64,000 nucleotides of DNA from Isochrysis galbana (lineage: Eukaryota; Haptophyta; Isochrysidales; Isochrysidaceae). The notes beneath the pieces were generated by a model. It had not been told where the DNA came from and searched no databases. It saw only the letters and a program-made list of their open reading frames with translations. The stretch is from NCBI GenBank assembly GCA_018136815.1, contig CM030938.1:4731724-4795723 (forward strand). The letters run 5' to 3'. Below, piece by piece: positions 62,085-64,000 of the stretch. Numbering within the stretch: position 1 is the first letter of the stretch; each line of letters opens with the position of its first letter. The position numbers and the translations under genes were made by a program.

Positions 62085-62260
62085 CCCCAGCCCTAGGCCC
62101 CTGGCCTTTTACTAGTAATCTAATAATCCAGAGTAGTTCATGGACGGCCGGAGGGGGAAGAACTCCAACTAACTAACAACTAACCCAGCCCTAGGCCCCT
62201 GGCCTTTTACTAATAATCTAATCATCCAGAGTAAAGTAGGTCATGGACGGCCGGACGGCC
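62085..62260. repeat. ~100-bp tandem duplication
   Basis: AGCCCTAGGCCCCTGGCCTT...CATGGACGGCCGG occurs at 62088-62152 and 62188-62255, with small differences. Confidence 0.8.
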
Positions 62261-62269
62261 GGCGGTTCA

Positions 62270-62779
62270 TTTCTTCGAGAGGGGGGGGGAGAGGGCATGA
62301 TGGGGGAGAGGATGGGGGAGAGGGAACGTCAATAAGGAAAGTGGAAAGAGAGATGTGGGGGGCATGCAGGACTCCTGGAGGGCCGAGGGGCGGGAGAGAG
62401 GAGATGGGATGATGGGAGGAGAGAGGGGAGCTGTGTCTGTAAGAGAACCAGAGGAGGAGGAGAGCAGGAGAGAGAGAAAAACTAGGAACGAAACGAGGAG
62501 AGGAGAGAGAGGGGGAGGGCAGTCGTAGAGAGGAGAATGAAAAGAGAGAAGTGAGGGGATGAGAGGGGCCGGAGAGGGAAGAGAAGTGAGGGACGAGAAG
62601 AGAGATTTAAGAAGGAAGAGAGGAAGAAGAGAGAGTGCAAGGCGGGAAGAGGCAACCAGATTAGACACCGAGAGGGAAGAGATGAAAAGACAGAGAAAAC
62701 AGAGAGGAAGATGGAGAGGGAGATGAAGCGAGAGGCGAGAGAGAAGAGAGAATAGAGAAGAGAGAGAGAGAGAGTGGGG
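62270..62779. repeat. GA-rich leader of the GH31 gene
   Basis: About 500 bp of GAGAG/GGAGA on the plus strand, ending in (GA)n directly before the ATG at 62780. It may be promoter/5' UTR; no TATA box seen. Confidence 0.8.
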
Positions 62780-63989
62780 ATGGGTCTCGTGCCGACGACG
62801 CGCTATGAGCTCCGTCAGTACTCCGCCGTCTCCACCGAGGGTTCGAGCGTCGTGAGCGGGAATTGTCGTTTTACGGTGCTCACCGACCGTCTCCTCCGAC
62901 TCGAGTACCGTTCCGCTGCCCCATTCGAGCAGAGACCCACTCTTTCAATCGTCCACCGCCGCCTTCCCCTTCCCCACTTCTCTTGGCACCCTTCCACCGG
63001 CCTCCTCTGCACCAGAGCCGTCTGCCTTCACTACAAGGGTGGGGAATTCACACCAGAGAGCCTGTGGGTAACTCCCGTCGACGAAGGGGGCGGATTCTCG
63101 GGATGGAGGTTTGGGCAGACCTCAGCGGATGACGAGGGCAACTTGAGAGGCACGCGGAGGACGCTCGACCGGAGAGACAATGGGACGCTGCGCTGCAGCG
63201 GCGCGCGCGGTGAGGGCGGCGATCCGTCCGATCATTGCGCGTGGGGTCTCATCTCGCGTACCGGATGGGCGCTCCTCAACGACACGGGGGCGCCGTGCCT
63301 CGACGGCGCGGACGACTGGTGGGCCGACGACGACGGCAAGATGCTCCGCAACCAGAACGTGCACGATCTGTACCTGTTTGCGCACGGCTCCGACTATGCG
63401 GCGGCCCTGCGCGACCTGACGACCGTGGGTGGCGCCATACCGATGCCGCTGCGCAGCCAGCTCGGTGTGATGTTCTCCCGCTGGTTCGACTACGACGAGG
63501 AGGGCGTCGTGGCGCTCGTGGGGGAGTTTGAGCAGCGCTCACTGCCTCTTGACGCTGTGATTCTCGACATGAACTGGCACAAGAAGCCCGGGTGGACAGG
63601 GTACAGCTGGGATCGCAACCTCTTTCCCAACCCCGCGGCGCTCACGGCATGGCTTCGGGCGAAGGGGCTCGTCGTGGGCGCCAATCTGCACGACGCCCAA
63701 GGAGTCTTGCCTGAGGAGGACACCTACAACGAGGTGGCTAGGATCATGGGCGTCCCACCTGGCGCGCCCGTCAGCTTGTCGTTGACAAATCGCACGTGAG
63801 CGCACCCAGCAACCTTCCAAGCACTATAGTGGGCGCGCTGAGCGTGACCGATGCCCTTCCTGAACCCCCCCCCCCCCCCCCCCCCGCTCCCCCCTCCCCG
63901 GCTAAAGGTATCTGTTCGCACTCGAGGATGTCACGCTAGCCGCCGTGGAGAAGACAGGGGTCGACTTTTGGTGGATCGACTGGCAGCAG
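62780..63989 (+). CDS. GH31-family alpha-glycosidase, 5' part
   Basis: Retaining glycoside hydrolase. Exon 1 62780-63795 (donor GTGAGC, phase 2), exon 2 63908-63989 (donor GTGAGG); the gene continues beyond the window. N-terminal galactose-mutarotase-like beta-sandwich (RFTVLTDRLLRLEYR), then barrel motifs PLRSQLGVMFSRWFDYDEEG, LPLDAVILDMNWHKKPGWTGYSWDRNLFPNP and VGANLHDAQGV. Exon 2 ends GVDFWWIDWQQ, where the Asp is the expected catalytic nucleophile. The acid/base residue lies off the window. No clear signal peptide at this start, so an upstream exon or a cytosolic enzyme are both possible. ATG 62780 is chosen over the GTG two codons earlier. Confidence 0.9.
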
Positions 63990-64000
63990 GTGAGGCCTCC

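Noticed and set aside
1..64000. CRISPR arrays, bacterial operons or prophage
   Set aside because: Spliced genes and eukaryotic retroelements throughout; no spaced palindromic repeat arrays. The phage-type methyltransferase is inside the retrotransposon frame, not in a prophage.

Overview
The window is nuclear DNA of a GC-rich, intron-bearing eukaryote, most likely a unicellular alga. The grounds are short introns with GTGAGN/GTAAGA donors, a nucleus-encoded mitochondrial ribosome recycling factor, secretory-type enzymes, long strand-asymmetric purine/pyrimidine tracts and heavy retrotransposon load. The species cannot be named from sequence alone. Three runs of exactly 100 N (128-227, 26187-26286, 41425-41524) are scaffold gaps.

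Layout. (1) 565-12979: a nearly complete ~13-kb Ty3/gypsy element (family A, copy 1) with identical LTR portions and a truncated 3' LTR, abutting a LINE fragment. (2) 13-31 kb: host genes among repeats. These are mitochondrial RRF (minus) divergent from an S28 serine carboxypeptidase (plus), a Tc1/mariner-like element with TA target duplication, a DUF707-like protein (minus), an IMPACT/YigZ-family protein (plus), a complete three-exon mitochondrial carrier (minus) and a BED zinc-finger/hAT-like remnant (minus). (3) 32158-53498: family A copy 2, inserted with a perfect GTATA target duplication into the LTR of a second, related element (family B). Its middle ~7.3 kb is present twice around a gap, almost certainly an assembly artefact; without it the element is ~13.27 kb. 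(4) 54-64 kb: LTR debris, a GT61-type glycosyltransferase gene, two full copies of a 757-bp retroposon with long target-site duplications and a T-rich 3' end, a family B LTR/RT remnant, and the 5' end of a GH31 glycosidase gene that runs off the window.

The centrepiece is family A. Its polyprotein reads Gag - in-frame UAG - long Ser-rich linker - phage-type DNA cytosine-methyltransferase-like domain - aspartic protease - RT - RNase H - integrase (DD35E) - chromodomain. The methyltransferase region keeps the motifs expected of a working enzyme (ExSG, PPC, ENP, a QPW...KAT block, SRTY) and is conserved in both copies. The ~1.3-kb LTR, bounded by the target duplication, contains the gag start codon, so Gag translation runs from the LTR through the position where a primer-binding site normally sits. 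That site has no tRNA-type TGG, is conserved in family B, and is complementary over 11-12 nt to a site just upstream of the 3' LTR. Together these features describe a chromodomain LTR retrotransposon carrying a DNA-methylation enzyme and an unusual priming/expression layout.
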